The notes: generated by a model from the sequence alone, not told the origin. A stretch of 64,000 nt of DNA from Oscillospiraceae bacterium (GCA_015067175.1 SVMX01000011.1:1-64000); one strand, 5' to 3'. Shown: positions 16,080 to 24,975, numbered from the stretch's first letter. Translations and numbers: made by a program.

Positions 16080-16754
16080 ATGCAGAATTTTTATATGATA
16101 CTTCTCGGTGCAAGCGGTGTTTATCTCACAGCGCAGCTTGCGGCGTACCTGTTTTTCGGAAAGATATTCTTTCCTAACACAGGGATACTTTTTCAGCAGC
16201 GGAAAAACCGCTTTGAATGGCAGATGGTGTTTCCTAAAAACCTGCTGCTGCTTGTGATATTTATATTCAGCACATCGCTTTTCGGGCTTATGATGGAGCT
16301 TCTCGGCGTTGTGGGCTGGTTGTCGCTCCCGCTGGGCGCAGTGGGAGGTCTTGCTGTGAATTTCCTTATCAATGCGGTGATAGCGCCAACTGTATTAAAG
16401 GCGCAGGATTCCGCGGCGCCCACAGACGAGCAGCTTGACGAGGCTGACGGAGTGGTTTGTGAGGATATCCCTGCGGACGGCTATGGCAGGATAAAGGTCA
16501 AGCATGGCTCGCGCAGCTATTATTTTGACGCGGTATCGGCGAATGACAGGCTGATAGAGCGCGGAGAACGCGTTGTGGTGCTGTATGCACAGGACGGTCT
16601 TTGCTTTGTCGAGGCTGAGGCGCATCTTTTTGATATACTTTTTGAGCAGGAATCCACGCCCACAGACGAGCAATCCGCTCAAGAGCAAGCTGCTGATGCT
16701 GAAGCGCCTAAGCATGATACGATGATATTCACACATGAAAGCAAGGGAGAGTGA
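16080..16754 (+). CDS. NfeD-like membrane protein with OB-fold domain
   Basis: The 224-residue protein has three hydrophobic segments (about 5-25, 55-75, 80-105). A soluble C-terminal domain (about 125-190) follows, with an OB-like strand pattern (DGYGRIKVKHGSRSYYFDA, ERVVVLYAQDGLCFVEA), and then an acidic, low-complexity tail. This layout resembles NfeD/YqiJ-type proteins, which usually accompany flotillins and act in membrane organisation. No flotillin gene is adjacent. The start has a ggag site, and the stop overlaps the region just before the PAP2 gene, with which it is cotranscribed. Function beyond membrane localisation is not shown. Confidence 0.6.
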   Translation: MQNFYMILLGASGVYLTAQLAAYLFFGKIFFPNTGILFQQRKNRFEWQMVFPKNLLLLVIFIFSTSLFGLMMELLGVVGWLSLPLGAVGGLAVNFLINAVIAPTVLKAQDSAAPTDEQLDEADGVVCEDIPADGYGRIKVKHGSRSYYFDAVSANDRLIERGERVVVLYAQDGLCFVEAEAHLFDILFEQESTPTDEQSAQEQAADAEAPKHDTMIFTHESKGE

Positions 16755-16756
16755 CT

Positions 16757-17308
16757 ATGGAGGTTATCCAAAGCTTTGATTGGGCGGTGCTTGACGGGAT
16801 ACAGCAGATATTCTCCTGCGATTTTTTTGATGCAGTGATGCCTGTGATAACAGCGCTCGGAAATATAGGCGCGGTGTGGCTCATTGCGGCGGCAGTCATG
16901 CTTTTTTTCAAAGAATACCGTCGCTGCGGAGTTGATATAATACTCGTTACCGCAGTAGGAGCGCTTCTGATAAATCTGATAATAAAGCCGCTGGTCGCGC
17001 GCGACCGTCCCTGTTGGACAAATGAGGATATAGAGCTGCTCGTGGCGATACCGCAGGATTACTCATTCCCATCGGGACATTCGTTTCAGTCGTTTGCGTC
17101 GGCTACGGTCATTTTCATACATCACAGGCGAATCGGTATATTTGCTTTTGTCCTTGCGATGCTTATAGCGTTTTCGCGGCTGTATCTGTATGTGCATTTT
17201 CCGACCGATGTGCTTTGCGGAATTGCGATCGGTATCGTGCTTGCGACAGTTGTGTGCGCTATTTCTAGGCGTATCAAAAAGCTTGACAAGCTGCTTAAAA
17301 CAGAATAA
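16757..17308 (+). CDS. PAP2-family membrane phosphatase
   Basis: The 183-residue integral membrane protein has all three PAP2 phosphatase motifs: KPLVARDRP (motif 1, KX6RP), FPSGHS (motif 2 with the histidine acid) and SRLYLYVHFPTD (motif 3, SRX5HX3D). Such enzymes dephosphorylate lipid phosphates, for example undecaprenyl pyrophosphate or phosphatidylglycerol phosphate, at the outer face of the membrane. I take the ATG at 16757 as start. A GTG two codons earlier is possible, but the ATG lies better placed behind gggagag. It follows the NfeD-like gene directly and ends at a strong terminator. Confidence 0.92.
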   Translation: MEVIQSFDWAVLDGIQQIFSCDFFDAVMPVITALGNIGAVWLIAAAVMLFFKEYRRCGVDIILVTAVGALLINLIIKPLVARDRPCWTNEDIELLVAIPQDYSFPSGHSFQSFASATVIFIHHRRIGIFAFVLAMLIAFSRLYLYVHFPTDVLCGIAIGIVLATVVCAISRRIKKLDKLLKTE

Positions 17309-17310
17309 CA

Positions 17311-17351
17311 AGAAGCTCCGTCCTGTGTTTTGTCAGGGCGGAGCTTTTTTA
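17311..17351 (+). terminator. Terminator after the PAP2 gene
   Basis: A 13-bp stem (17313-17325 with 17334-17346) is followed by six T residues. Confidence 0.88.
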
Positions 17352-17355
17352 AGTA

Positions 17356-17709
17356 TCAAGCGGGAATCTCGGGAAGAATATTGTATATCAATATTGCAGC
17401 CAGGAGAATATTAAATAAGTTGGTTATGCCGATATAGGTGATGCGTTTTTTCTTGTGCTTCATAGCGCAGGAGATAAATCCTATCCAAACGCAGGAGCAC
17501 GCAACGGCAACTACCAGCGCTATCATTCTTACAAACGGGCTGAAAGTCAGCGAGAAAAGCTCTACAAACACCAGACCCAGTAAAAATTCACACAATGGAA
17601 CAAGCGTCAGCGGCAAGGTCGCCCATGCCCACAGATTTCTTTTTTTTCTGAAAAACAGAACAACAATAACGGCAAAAAGAGCCGCTATAACGCCGCATTC
17701 GATAGCCAT
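17356..17709 (-). CDS. Small four-TM membrane protein, function unknown
   Basis: The 117-residue protein consists of four hydrophobic segments separated by short basic loops (FFRKKRN, KHKKKR). I chose the ATG at 17709 because gcgaggtaagg lies just upstream and the first membrane segment starts immediately; an upstream ATG at 17757 would add a polar 16-residue extension overlapping the preceding lipoprotein gene. It is the last gene of a three-gene minus-strand group of envelope proteins. I do not recognise the family. Confidence 0.65.
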   Translation of the reverse strand: MAIECGVIAALFAVIVVLFFRKKRNLWAWATLPLTLVPLCEFLLGLVFVELFSLTFSPFVRMIALVVAVACSCVWIGFISCAMKHKKKRITYIGITNLFNILLAAILIYNILPEIPA

Positions 17710-17734
17710 AGCCTTACCTCGCTTTTCGTTTTGA

Positions 17735-18199
17735 TTATTGCAGAAGCTTTTCTGCACTGTAATTGTCGCCGCACACTGAGTAGATCACTTCGTTGCCGCG
17801 AATGTTCACAACGGCGTCGTCGAATTTGTATATCTCATTTGGTGCGTAATCTGAAAATGTCGCTTTTTGCTCAGCGTTGTATTGCTTTAGAGAATTGGAT
17901 ATCCTCTGTGCCGCGTTTGCGTCGATAGCGACGAATACTCCGAGACAGTCGGGGTATACTCCCGCGCCTGCCACATAAGCGGAAAATTCGGTCACGTCAG
18001 CGGGGGAGATGTTGAAATAAGTTTCGAGTTTGTCTGATGTCACTTCTGTCATTTCGGGAAGCTCAAGTGTTTTGAGAGCTTCGGCTGTTCTTTCTGCAAC
18101 GGATTTTTCCGTTACAGCGGAGCTGTCAGACCTGTTTGCACAGCCTGTCAGCATGACATACGCCGCCAAAGCGGCGAGTGTGGGTCTCAGTTTTCTCAT
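17735..18199 (-). CDS. DUF4358-type lipoprotein
   Basis: The 154-residue protein has a lipoprotein signal peptide (MRKLRPTLAALAAYVMLTGC, lipobox LTGC) and is therefore expected to be anchored to the outer face of the membrane after cleavage before Cys20. The mature part has the look of DUF4358 proteins: an alternating alpha/beta domain of about 120 residues with VYPDCLGVFVAIDA and EVIYSVCGDN. The function of that family is unknown. It lies 19 bases downstream of the SGNH hydrolase gene in the same orientation, so the two envelope proteins may be cotranscribed. Confidence 0.75.
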   Translation of the reverse strand: MRKLRPTLAALAAYVMLTGCANRSDSSAVTEKSVAERTAEALKTLELPEMTEVTSDKLETYFNISPADVTEFSAYVAGAGVYPDCLGVFVAIDANAAQRISNSLKQYNAEQKATFSDYAPNEIYKFDDAVVNIRGNEVIYSVCGDNYSAEKLLQ

Positions 18200-18218
18200 T
18201 TTCTTTGTTCTTGTATTT

Positions 18219-19055
18219 TTAGGATATATTATCTTCTATATATTCGAGCAGGATATCATAGGTCGAGTTTTTAAAATGCACGCCGTCCTGTGCGAGAAGC
18301 TCAGGGTTGGCATACCCGTCGGCACCCATCATTTCAGAGTGGAAGTCTAAATACACGATGTCATTTTGCTGACATATCTTTTTTATAACACCGTTGAATT
18401 CATTTACCATCGCGTTTGTCACATCGGTGTCAGCGTTTTTGGCGACAGGGGTTACCGATATGCAGTAGATATCCGAATTAGGGCAACCAGATTTCAGCTT
18501 ATCTACAAGCTGTTCGTAGTGCTTTTCCGTTGATGCCGTAGACGGCAGAGCGTTTGAGCCGAGCATGATAAAGATCCTGTCGGGCTTCATGGAGTTTGCA
18601 TATTCCAACGCTGTAGTGTTATGAAAGTCACAATATTTTGAATAGGCTCCGTATGGGGTGTAACCAACACTCGCGGCAACATTAGCGACATCAAGCTTAT
18701 TATACAGATGAAGACCTGTTGTAATGCTGTCGCCGATGAAAAGATCGTTTTTAAAGTTCTCCTTGCTGTAGCCGAGAGAATCATCATCTTCGGGCAGGTC
18801 GCTCGATGCGCCGGAGGACGATCGCTTTGTCATGGATACCGATGTTGCAGCTTGCGATGTGGCAGATGTTTCCGCCTCCTGCGTTTGCATTTCGACCTCT
18901 GATACGGTAGTTGCCTCAGTGGAAGCCGTAGTTTGCTCTCCGAGTATAGAGGGAGAATAAACAAGGTTTATAACAAGCGCGCATATTACAAGTATCAGCA
19001 CGATCATTATAATATTAAGGATCAGGACAGAGCGTGGAAGCTTTGGTTCAAGCAT
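18219..19055 (-). CDS. Membrane-anchored SGNH/GDSL-family hydrolase
   Basis: The 278-residue protein has an N-terminal membrane anchor (about 10-32), a Ser/Thr/Glu-rich linker (35-95) and an SGNH esterase domain (about 100-278). The blocks are visible: FIGDSIT (nucleophile serine), IMLGSNALP (Asn block) and AQDGVHF near the C-terminus, carrying the catalytic Asp and His. The domain lies outside the membrane and probably removes acyl groups from cell-wall or extracellular polysaccharide, an inference from family and location. A ggaggg site precedes the ATG and a consensus promoter lies 36 bases upstream. Confidence 0.88.
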   Translation of the reverse strand: MLEPKLPRSVLILNIIMIVLILVICALVINLVYSPSILGEQTTASTEATTVSEVEMQTQEAETSATSQAATSVSMTKRSSSGASSDLPEDDDSLGYSKENFKNDLFIGDSITTGLHLYNKLDVANVAASVGYTPYGAYSKYCDFHNTTALEYANSMKPDRIFIMLGSNALPSTASTEKHYEQLVDKLKSGCPNSDIYCISVTPVAKNADTDVTNAMVNEFNGVIKKICQQNDIVYLDFHSEMMGADGYANPELLAQDGVHFKNSTYDILLEYIEDNIS

Positions 19056-19090
19056 TTTAATCCCTCCGAAATATGCTCATATTTACAATA

Positions 19091-19119
19091 ATTATACAGC
19101 AACCAGCTGTAAATTGCAA
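19091..19119 (-). promoter_or_regulatory. Promoter of the SGNH hydrolase/lipoprotein operon
   Basis: On the minus strand TTGCAA (19114-19119) and a perfect TATAAT (19091-19096) are spaced by 17 bp. The promoter lies in the 69-base gap downstream of the TIGR03936 gene. Confidence 0.8.
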
Positions 19120-19124
19120 TACAA

Positions 19125-19769
19125 TTATGAAAAAATGTTGCCGTCGGCACAGAAAATCTTTGTGCGCACTATTCTGAGCCTTGATATCTCCTCGCCTGTG
19201 GCATTCTGAAAGGCTTCAAAAAGCAGTGACGGGTTGATGTTGAAGTCGTTGCCTGCGGGGAGCCGCAGCGTTATCGCGTCGGCTTCTATGGAAAGCTCGG
19301 ATATCAGCGGTTTGAGATCGACTGTAGAAACGCCTTTTTTGGTCTTTTTCTCGGTCAATATCTGCTCGCTGTCGGTGAAAGTGCGGAATTTCTCAATGTT
19401 CACGTCCGATTCTATCCTATATTCAGCCGAAGCAATATCGGTATTCTTATAATTAGGCGTTTTTACGCTGATTATTCGTATGTCGGGCGGTAAACTTTCA
19501 TTAAGCTTCTGCATTACCTCCTCGGGTGCTATATCTTCCGTCAGACGGAAGTCCATAGCCTCGCATATGCCCTCCTGTCCAAGCGACAGCGGCAGCATAA
19601 AAGCAACGTAGGTATGCGGGTTGTAGCCCTCGGTCTGCCATATAGGCAGCTTACTGCGGCGCATTGCGCGCTGAACGCAGTGATTTAGGTCAAGATGGGA
19701 GATATACTTTGCTCTGTCCATCTTGGAAAAGAACACTCTTGTATTAACGGATGGCACGGCAGACTTCAC
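19125..19769 (-). CDS. DUF2344 / TIGR03936-family radical SAM-linked protein
   Basis: This 214-residue protein belongs to the family that is encoded next to, or fused with, the TIGR03960 radical SAM enzyme. The conserved start is visible: VFFSKMDRAKYISHLDLNHC, then AMRRSKLPIWQTEGYNPH and LPLSLGQEGICEAMDF. It overlaps the radical SAM gene by 26 bases, which supports a tight functional partnership. The reaction of the pair is not known; in many Firmicutes they stand upstream of RNase G and rplU, which hints at RNA or ribosome modification. That continuation is missing here: the next genes are envelope genes with their own promoter. Confidence 0.9.
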   Translation of the reverse strand: MKSAVPSVNTRVFFSKMDRAKYISHLDLNHCVQRAMRRSKLPIWQTEGYNPHTYVAFMLPLSLGQEGICEAMDFRLTEDIAPEEVMQKLNESLPPDIRIISVKTPNYKNTDIASAEYRIESDVNIEKFRTFTDSEQILTEKKTKKGVSTVDLKPLISELSIEADAITLRLPAGNDFNINPSLLFEAFQNATGEEISRLRIVRTKIFCADGNIFS

Positions 19770-21621
19770 CTCCTACGCACTTGGTAACGCCGCAGTTTGA
19801 GCACTTTTCGCGGCAGTTCGGGGTAGCAATTCCCTCATGAGCGCGCTTGTTTTCTTCAATGAAAAATTCGCGCGAAACAAGCATATTTATGTGGCTCCAC
19901 GGAGCGATCTCGTCGTACTCGCGGCGGCGGTTTGCATAGAACTCCATGGAAAGTCCACATTCGTCAAAAGCCTGCTGCCACTTGCCGAAATCGAAATATT
20001 CCTCCCAGCTATCCAGCTTGCAGCCCTTTTTCCACGCGGAATAAATGACCTTGCCGATACGGCGGTCGCCGCGTGCAAGTACAGCTTCAAGCAGCGAGGT
20101 GTTGTACTTTGACCAGCTTATGCTTATCTTCTTGTCGCTGCAGATGGAGATAAGGTGCTTCTGACGCGCCTTTATGCTCTCCTCGTCAAGCTGCGGCTCA
20201 AACTCGAACGGGGTAAAGGGTTTTGGAATGAACGTTGACAGCGAAATGGAAACGCTGACAGGTTTGCCCTTTTTGCGGTTGGGATTTGCATAGAACTGCT
20301 CCACAACAGCTCTTGCGAGGTTGTAGATGCCCTCGATATCCTCCAATGTTTCGGTAGGAAGTCCGAGCATAAAATACAGCTTGATGTTAGTATAACCACC
20401 CTCGAACGCAATTTTCACGCTGTCGAGCACATTTTGCTCGGTGACGTTTTTGTTGATTACATCGCGGAGCCTCTGAGTTCCCCCCTCGGGCGCAAAGGTA
20501 AGTCCGCTCTTACGCACATCGGTTATCTTTTTAAGCACCTCGTCGCTGAAACGGTCAACTCTGAGAGAGGGGAGAGAAAGATTTATATCGTTTTTGCTTG
20601 TGTAATCCGTGAGGTCTGTGAGAAGTCCCTCAATGTCCTTGAAATCACTGGTGGACAGCGAGGACAGAGATACCTCGTCATAGCCTGTATTCTCGCAGAG
20701 AGTTTTTGTCTGCGTGAGTATAGTTTCCTTGGATTTTTCTCTGAACGGGCGGTAGATAAAGCCTGCCTGACAGAAGCGACAGCCTCTGATACAGCCGCGA
20801 AGCACCTCCACAACAGCGCGGTCATGCACGATATTGCAGAACGGTACAACAAAACTGTCGGGCGCATACATCTTGTCGATATCTTTTACGATGCGCTTTG
20901 TTACCTGCGCGGGGGCGGTCTCCTTTGCTTCGATTGTTTTTACAGTACCGTCATCGTTGTAGGAAACATCATACAGCGAGGGGACGTATATTCCCTCTAT
21001 TTCAGCGGCACGGCGTAAAAATTCCTGTCGGGTCGTGCCCTCTTTCTTGCACTTCTCCATCAGCGCCATAAGCTCAAGGTTTAATTCCTCGCCTTCGCCG
21101 ATGATGAACAGGTCGAAGAAGTCCGCAAGCGGCTCGGCGTTGCATACGCAGGGACCGCCGCCGACAACGATGGGCGCAAGACCCTCGCGCTCGCTCTGAA
21201 GCACGGGAACTCCCGCAAGGTCGAGCATTTCGAGGATAGTCGTATAGCACATCTCATACTGGATAGTAAAGCCGATAAAATCAAAGTCCTTTATGGGATC
21301 GAGGCTCTCCAGTGCGAAAAGCGGGATATCGCGCTTGCGCATTTCCTCCTCCATGTCGGGGAGGGGCATGAAAACGCGCTCGCACCAATAATTAGGCACG
21401 GCGTTTTTAAGCCCGTACAGAATCTTCATACCGAGGTGCGACATTCCTATCTCGTAGGTGTCAGGAAAGCAGAATGCAAAGCGCACATCTACCTTGCTCT
21501 TATCCTTGATAACCGCGCCTACCTCGCCACCGATATAGCGCGAGGGCTTTTGTATCTTCAGCAGGAACTCGTCAAGTATCTTCATACCTTCGGCTCCGCC
21601 TGTGTATTTTCTTTCAGCCAT
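19744..21621 (-). CDS. TIGR03960-family B12-binding radical SAM protein
   Basis: The 625-residue protein has an N-terminal cobalamin-binding-like region (about 30-190), a radical SAM core beginning at about 240 with LRGCIRGCRFCQAGF (the CX3CX2C iron-sulfur ligands), and a C-terminal tail with a second cysteine cluster (CREKCSNCGVTKC). I placed the start at the ATG with aaaggag eight bases upstream (21621); an upstream ATG would add 14 unlikely residues. The family is widespread in Clostridia, and its substrate has not been established. A good promoter lies 33 bases upstream, and the TIGR03936 partner overlaps its end. Confidence 0.92.
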   Translation of the reverse strand: MAERKYTGGAEGMKILDEFLLKIQKPSRYIGGEVGAVIKDKSKVDVRFAFCFPDTYEIGMSHLGMKILYGLKNAVPNYWCERVFMPLPDMEEEMRKRDIPLFALESLDPIKDFDFIGFTIQYEMCYTTILEMLDLAGVPVLQSEREGLAPIVVGGGPCVCNAEPLADFFDLFIIGEGEELNLELMALMEKCKKEGTTRQEFLRRAAEIEGIYVPSLYDVSYNDDGTVKTIEAKETAPAQVTKRIVKDIDKMYAPDSFVVPFCNIVHDRAVVEVLRGCIRGCRFCQAGFIYRPFREKSKETILTQTKTLCENTGYDEVSLSSLSTSDFKDIEGLLTDLTDYTSKNDINLSLPSLRVDRFSDEVLKKITDVRKSGLTFAPEGGTQRLRDVINKNVTEQNVLDSVKIAFEGGYTNIKLYFMLGLPTETLEDIEGIYNLARAVVEQFYANPNRKKGKPVSVSISLSTFIPKPFTPFEFEPQLDEESIKARQKHLISICSDKKISISWSKYNTSLLEAVLARGDRRIGKVIYSAWKKGCKLDSWEEYFDFGKWQQAFDECGLSMEFYANRRREYDEIAPWSHINMLVSREFFIEENKRAHEGIATPNCREKCSNCGVTKCVGGEVCRAIR

Positions 21622-21653
21622 TGTTTTGCTCCTTTGTAAAACATACTTTAATA

Positions 21654-21682
21654 AGTATAGCATATAGCAGCTTTTTTTTCAA
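21654..21682 (-). promoter_or_regulatory. Promoter of the radical SAM pair
   Basis: On the minus strand TTGAAA (21677-21682) and TATACT (21654-21659) are spaced by 17 bp. Confidence 0.72.
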
Positions 21683-21785
21683 GTGGTTTTATTTGAACCG
21701 TGCCGCGCACACAAATTCAATAAATGATTGACGAGTTGCTTTCCTTCGGTGACGGCGAAGAGCGGCGCAGCAGACTACATAAAAT

Positions 21786-21814
21786 CATGCCCTGAGGTTT
21801 TTCCTCAGGGCATT
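21786..21814. terminator. Hairpin downstream of the substrate-binding lipoprotein gene
   Basis: A perfect 10-bp stem (21788-21797 with 21803-21812) with a five-base loop lies 10 bases after the lipoprotein stop codon. The T-tract is short on the minus strand, so termination may be partial. The stretch 21683-21785 between it and the next promoter shows no gene. Confidence 0.65.
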
Positions 21815-21821
21815 TTGCATA

Positions 21822-22724
21822 TTATTCAGCTTCGGGCGTTAGTCCGAGCTGTTCTTCTATCTGCGTGAAAACGTCGGCAGTCCGTGCAGTCGGGCGCTCA
21901 AATGCAAAAGAGGAAACAAACAGTATCTCCGCGCCGTCGTCGATATAGTCAGACAATATATCATTATCTTTTATATCTGATTTTGTAAGCGTATCGGCGG
22001 CAATTATGTATTTCGGGGAGATGTCGCCGAGCGCGTCAAGCGGCGTATATCCCTCGCTTGTGCATAGGTTTTCTCCGCACAGCGACAGCACTGCGCTGTC
22101 AAAGGTGTTGCTACCTGCGGCGGTGAGCTTGTCTGTTACATAGATAAAGCTTTCAAGCTGTATTCTTTCTGCGGCTTTTTCAAGCTTGCCCGCTGCGGCT
22201 ACCACAAAAGTTTCTGCGGCTTCTCTGCCGCCGAATGCAGACGCGATATCGCTGTACAGTGAGCTGTATTCTTCAATGGTGTTTGGCGGGTCGAGCATAA
22301 TCACGGCGCAGCCCGCTTCGCTGAGCGCATATACATCGCGCTCCGACAGCGCGGAAAGCGTGAATACCACATCGGGCTTCAGCCCTATGATAGCTTCGAT
22401 ATCGGGGTTTTCGCTGCTGCCGACTGTTTTGATATCAAGGTCTGGGAAATCGCAGTAGTTGCTTTTTGCGATAAGTCTATTGGAAAAACCGACCTCAACA
22501 AGTATATCGGTCACGGCAGGGGAAAGGCTCACGGCTGTTTTGGCTTCGGTCTTTATTTCGGTGCCGCGTATCACTACAGGAAACGGCTGAGCTTCCTCGG
22601 TCTGAACGTCCGAGCCTGATGATACGATTATTTCCGTGGGCAGCGAGGAGGATTCCTCCTCGGGTTTGTTGCAGGCGGTGAATATTAGGCAGAATGCTGC
22701 CAATAAGGGTAAAAAACGCTTCAT
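21822..22724 (-). CDS. ABC-transporter substrate-binding lipoprotein (FecB/BtuF-like)
   Basis: The 300-residue protein begins with a lipoprotein signal (MKRFLPLLAAFCLIFTAC, Cys18). It has the two-lobed periplasmic-binding-protein type III fold of iron-siderophore or cobalamin binders: VSLSPAVTDILVEVG, AKSNYCDFPD, NPDIEAIIGLKPDVVFT and AAETFVVAAAGKLEKAA. I chose the ATG at 22724; the frame is open further upstream into the ATPase gene but that part lacks a signal peptide. No permease or ATPase gene of an ABC importer is nearby, so it may serve a transporter encoded elsewhere. Ligand unknown: haem, siderophore and B12 are possibilities. Confidence 0.85.
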   Translation of the reverse strand: MKRFLPLLAAFCLIFTACNKPEEESSSLPTEIIVSSGSDVQTEEAQPFPVVIRGTEIKTEAKTAVSLSPAVTDILVEVGFSNRLIAKSNYCDFPDLDIKTVGSSENPDIEAIIGLKPDVVFTLSALSERDVYALSEAGCAVIMLDPPNTIEEYSSLYSDIASAFGGREAAETFVVAAAGKLEKAAERIQLESFIYVTDKLTAAGSNTFDSAVLSLCGENLCTSEGYTPLDALGDISPKYIIAADTLTKSDIKDNDILSDYIDDGAEILFVSSFAFERPTARTADVFTQIEEQLGLTPEAE

Positions 22725-22725
22725 A

Positions 22726-23910
22726 TCAATACTCCAATCCAAGGTCGATGCACGCGCTGATGTGTTCAACAAAGCGGCGCGCGGTTCTCGGTGAACGCCC
22801 ACTTTTTCTGAGAGCGAAGCGCTCGGCGGCAGCAAAAAGCTCTTCGTCGGGCAATGTCAGCCCTCTGTCGTCGGCGAGCTTTTTCACTATGTCAAGATAC
22901 ACCTTTTTGTCAGGCTTGCCGAAAGTCACGTAAAGTCCGAAACGGTCGGCAAGCGTCATGCTTTCGTCTATCGCGTCGGAGCGGCTTATCTCCTCGCCTG
23001 AGCGTTCAGCTGAGGTCTCCTTGATTATCTTGCGGCGGTTTGTAGTTGCGTACACCAAAATGTTTGCGGGGCGCGCTGCAAGCGAGCCTTCAAGCGCTGC
23101 TTTGAGTATACCGAAGCGGTCGTCGTTTTCCGCAAAGGTAAGGTCGTCTATCATGACGATGAAATGCAGGGGGCTGTTTTTCAGCAGTGAAAACAGCAGC
23201 GGCAGGCGCGAAACATCGTTTTTTGACAGCTCAACCATGCGAAGCTCGTCATATTCGTTAAGCAGGGCTTTTACTGTGCTGGATTTTCCTGTGCCCCTGT
23301 CGCCGTAAAGCAGAACGTTCTGCGCAGGCTTGCCGTTAAGAAAGCAGATGGTATTATCCACTACCTGCTTGCGCTGCACCTCGTAATTTTTGAGGTCAGA
23401 CAGGCGGATTGGGTCGGCGATATCAATGGGACAAAGCTGTTCTCCGTCGAACGAGAATGCCTTGTATCGCGCGAAAATTCCGCTGCCGTGTTTTACGGCA
23501 AAATTCAGAAAGTACTCGGCGGTGTAGTCAAATGAGCCTTGCTCGTAATCAGGGAGCGCATTTAAAATCTCCTCTCCGCAGCGGTCGCTCATTGACGCTT
23601 TAAGCTTTTCCGAGCTGTATTCCGAAAGCATTTTCACAGCGGCAAGGTCAAACTCTACAGCCTTTATCTGAGCCGCTGTAGGAGCTTTTGCTATCCTTTC
23701 GATAAAATCATGCTTTCCGTAGATAAGCAGGTCGTGCAGATATTGCGAAAGGCTCTTGTTCTCGGAAAGCAGTATCCTGCATATCCTTGAATAGCCTGTC
23801 AGGCAATTGGCTTCAAATCCATTTGCAATACACGAAAACGCCATTATCAGCGGATCGTTTTTTATGTCGAATGCACAGCCTGCGCAAAGCATGGTGTTTA
23901 GCTGTTTCAT
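22726..23910 (-). CDS. DUF815-family AAA+ ATPase
   Basis: The 394-residue protein has a Walker A loop LLYGDRGTGKSS in its middle part, a Walker B IVMIDDLTF, and the family-specific stretches ILKAALEGSLAARPANILVYATTNRRK and LADRFGLYVTFGKPD. These identify the DUF815 group of AAA+ proteins. Their substrate is not known. The N-terminal 170 residues are a helical domain without recognised motifs. The start overlaps the last base of the dihydrouridine synthase stop codon, and the lipoprotein starts directly after it, so these three genes form one transcript. Confidence 0.88.
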   Translation of the reverse strand: MKQLNTMLCAGCAFDIKNDPLIMAFSCIANGFEANCLTGYSRICRILLSENKSLSQYLHDLLIYGKHDFIERIAKAPTAAQIKAVEFDLAAVKMLSEYSSEKLKASMSDRCGEEILNALPDYEQGSFDYTAEYFLNFAVKHGSGIFARYKAFSFDGEQLCPIDIADPIRLSDLKNYEVQRKQVVDNTICFLNGKPAQNVLLYGDRGTGKSSTVKALLNEYDELRMVELSKNDVSRLPLLFSLLKNSPLHFIVMIDDLTFAENDDRFGILKAALEGSLAARPANILVYATTNRRKIIKETSAERSGEEISRSDAIDESMTLADRFGLYVTFGKPDKKVYLDIVKKLADDRGLTLPDEELFAAAERFALRKSGRSPRTARRFVEHISACIDLGLEY

Positions 23911-24890
23911 TAATTGTTCTCCTGTTCGTTTCTAATCTGCTCAATAAGCCTTTCAAGATCGTCCAGCGTGTTCATCGTGCCGCAGAGATTACGGAATCTT
24001 GCCGCACCGTTCATTCCTTTTAAGTACCACGAGGCGTGGCGGCGCGCTTCTTTCATGCCGACGCGCTCGCCCTTGTCCTCGACGAGCAGTCCAATGTGGC
24101 GGCGCATTATAGTGAGCTTTTCCTCGAATGACGGCTCGGGACGGACGGGCTTACCCTCATAGAAATCCTTTATTTGTCCGAACAGCCACGGTCTGCCGTA
24201 GCTGCCGCGGCCTATCATCACAAGGTCGCAGCCTGTGTATCTGTACATTTCCTCGCACTGCTGAACGCTTGCAACATCGCCGTTTCCGATAACGGGAATG
24301 CTGACAGCCTTTTTGACATCTCGGATTATATCCCAATCGGCTGTTCCCGAATAAAGCTGCTCGCGTGTTCTTCCGTGGACAGCGACGGCGGCTGCACCGT
24401 TTTCCTCGGCTATCTTTGCCATCTCCACAGCGTTTATATTGTCATTATCCCAGCCTTTGCGTATCTTAACTGTCACAGGAAGCTCTGTCGCTTCAACTGC
24501 CGCCTTTACAAGCTCACCGAACAGCTTCGGTGTTTTCATAAGTGCGCTGCCCGCGCCGCCGCCTACTATTTTCGGCATGGGGCAGCCTGCGTTTATATCA
24601 ATTATCTCGGGCTGATACTTTTCTGCTATCTTCACGGCCTGTGCCATAAATGGAGGCTCTGCGCCGAAAAGCTGCACCGCCATGGGGCGCTCTGCTGGAG
24701 TGACAGACAAAAGCTCCGCGGTCTTTCTGTCGCTGTAGCACAGACCCTTGCAGCTTGCCATCTCACCCACGACATAAGCAGCGCCGTATTCCTTTGCCAT
24801 AAGGCGGTAGGCTCTGTCTGCAACGCTTGCCATCGGCGCAAGCGCGGCGGTCTTTTCTATCTGTACGCCGCCGATGCTGATGTATTCCAT
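23910..24890 (-). CDS. dusB: tRNA-dihydrouridine synthase
   Basis: The FMN enzyme reduces uridines in the D-loop of tRNA to dihydrouridine using NADPH. The 326-residue sequence shows the Dus signatures: LAPMASVADRAYRLMAKEYG, the catalytic cysteine in DINAGCPMPKIVGGGAGSAL, VTVKIRKGWD, VHGRTREQLYSG and the FMN-phosphate site VMIGRGSYGRPW. A C-terminal helical tRNA-binding domain follows. DusB is the usual name for the Firmicutes protein, but the Dus subgroup is not certain from sequence alone. It is the first gene of an operon with the DUF815 ATPase and the lipoprotein. Confidence 0.93.
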   Translation of the reverse strand: MEYISIGGVQIEKTAALAPMASVADRAYRLMAKEYGAAYVVGEMASCKGLCYSDRKTAELLSVTPAERPMAVQLFGAEPPFMAQAVKIAEKYQPEIIDINAGCPMPKIVGGGAGSALMKTPKLFGELVKAAVEATELPVTVKIRKGWDNDNINAVEMAKIAEENGAAAVAVHGRTREQLYSGTADWDIIRDVKKAVSIPVIGNGDVASVQQCEEMYRYTGCDLVMIGRGSYGRPWLFGQIKDFYEGKPVRPEPSFEEKLTIMRRHIGLLVEDKGERVGMKEARRHASWYLKGMNGAARFRNLCGTMNTLDDLERLIEQIRNEQENN

Positions 24891-24939
24891 AGGTAATGAT
24901 ATCCTTTCAAAATGCGTGTTTCATATTTATCCAGTATAT

Positions 24940-24968
24940 ATTTTAGCACAAAATGCAAAAGTGTTCAA
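24940..24968 (-). promoter_or_regulatory. Promoter of the dus operon
   Basis: On the minus strand TTGAAC (24963-24968) and TAAAAT (24940-24945) are spaced by 17 bp, back to back with the plus-strand promoter at 24976. Confidence 0.65.
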
Positions 24969-24975
24969 GATATTG

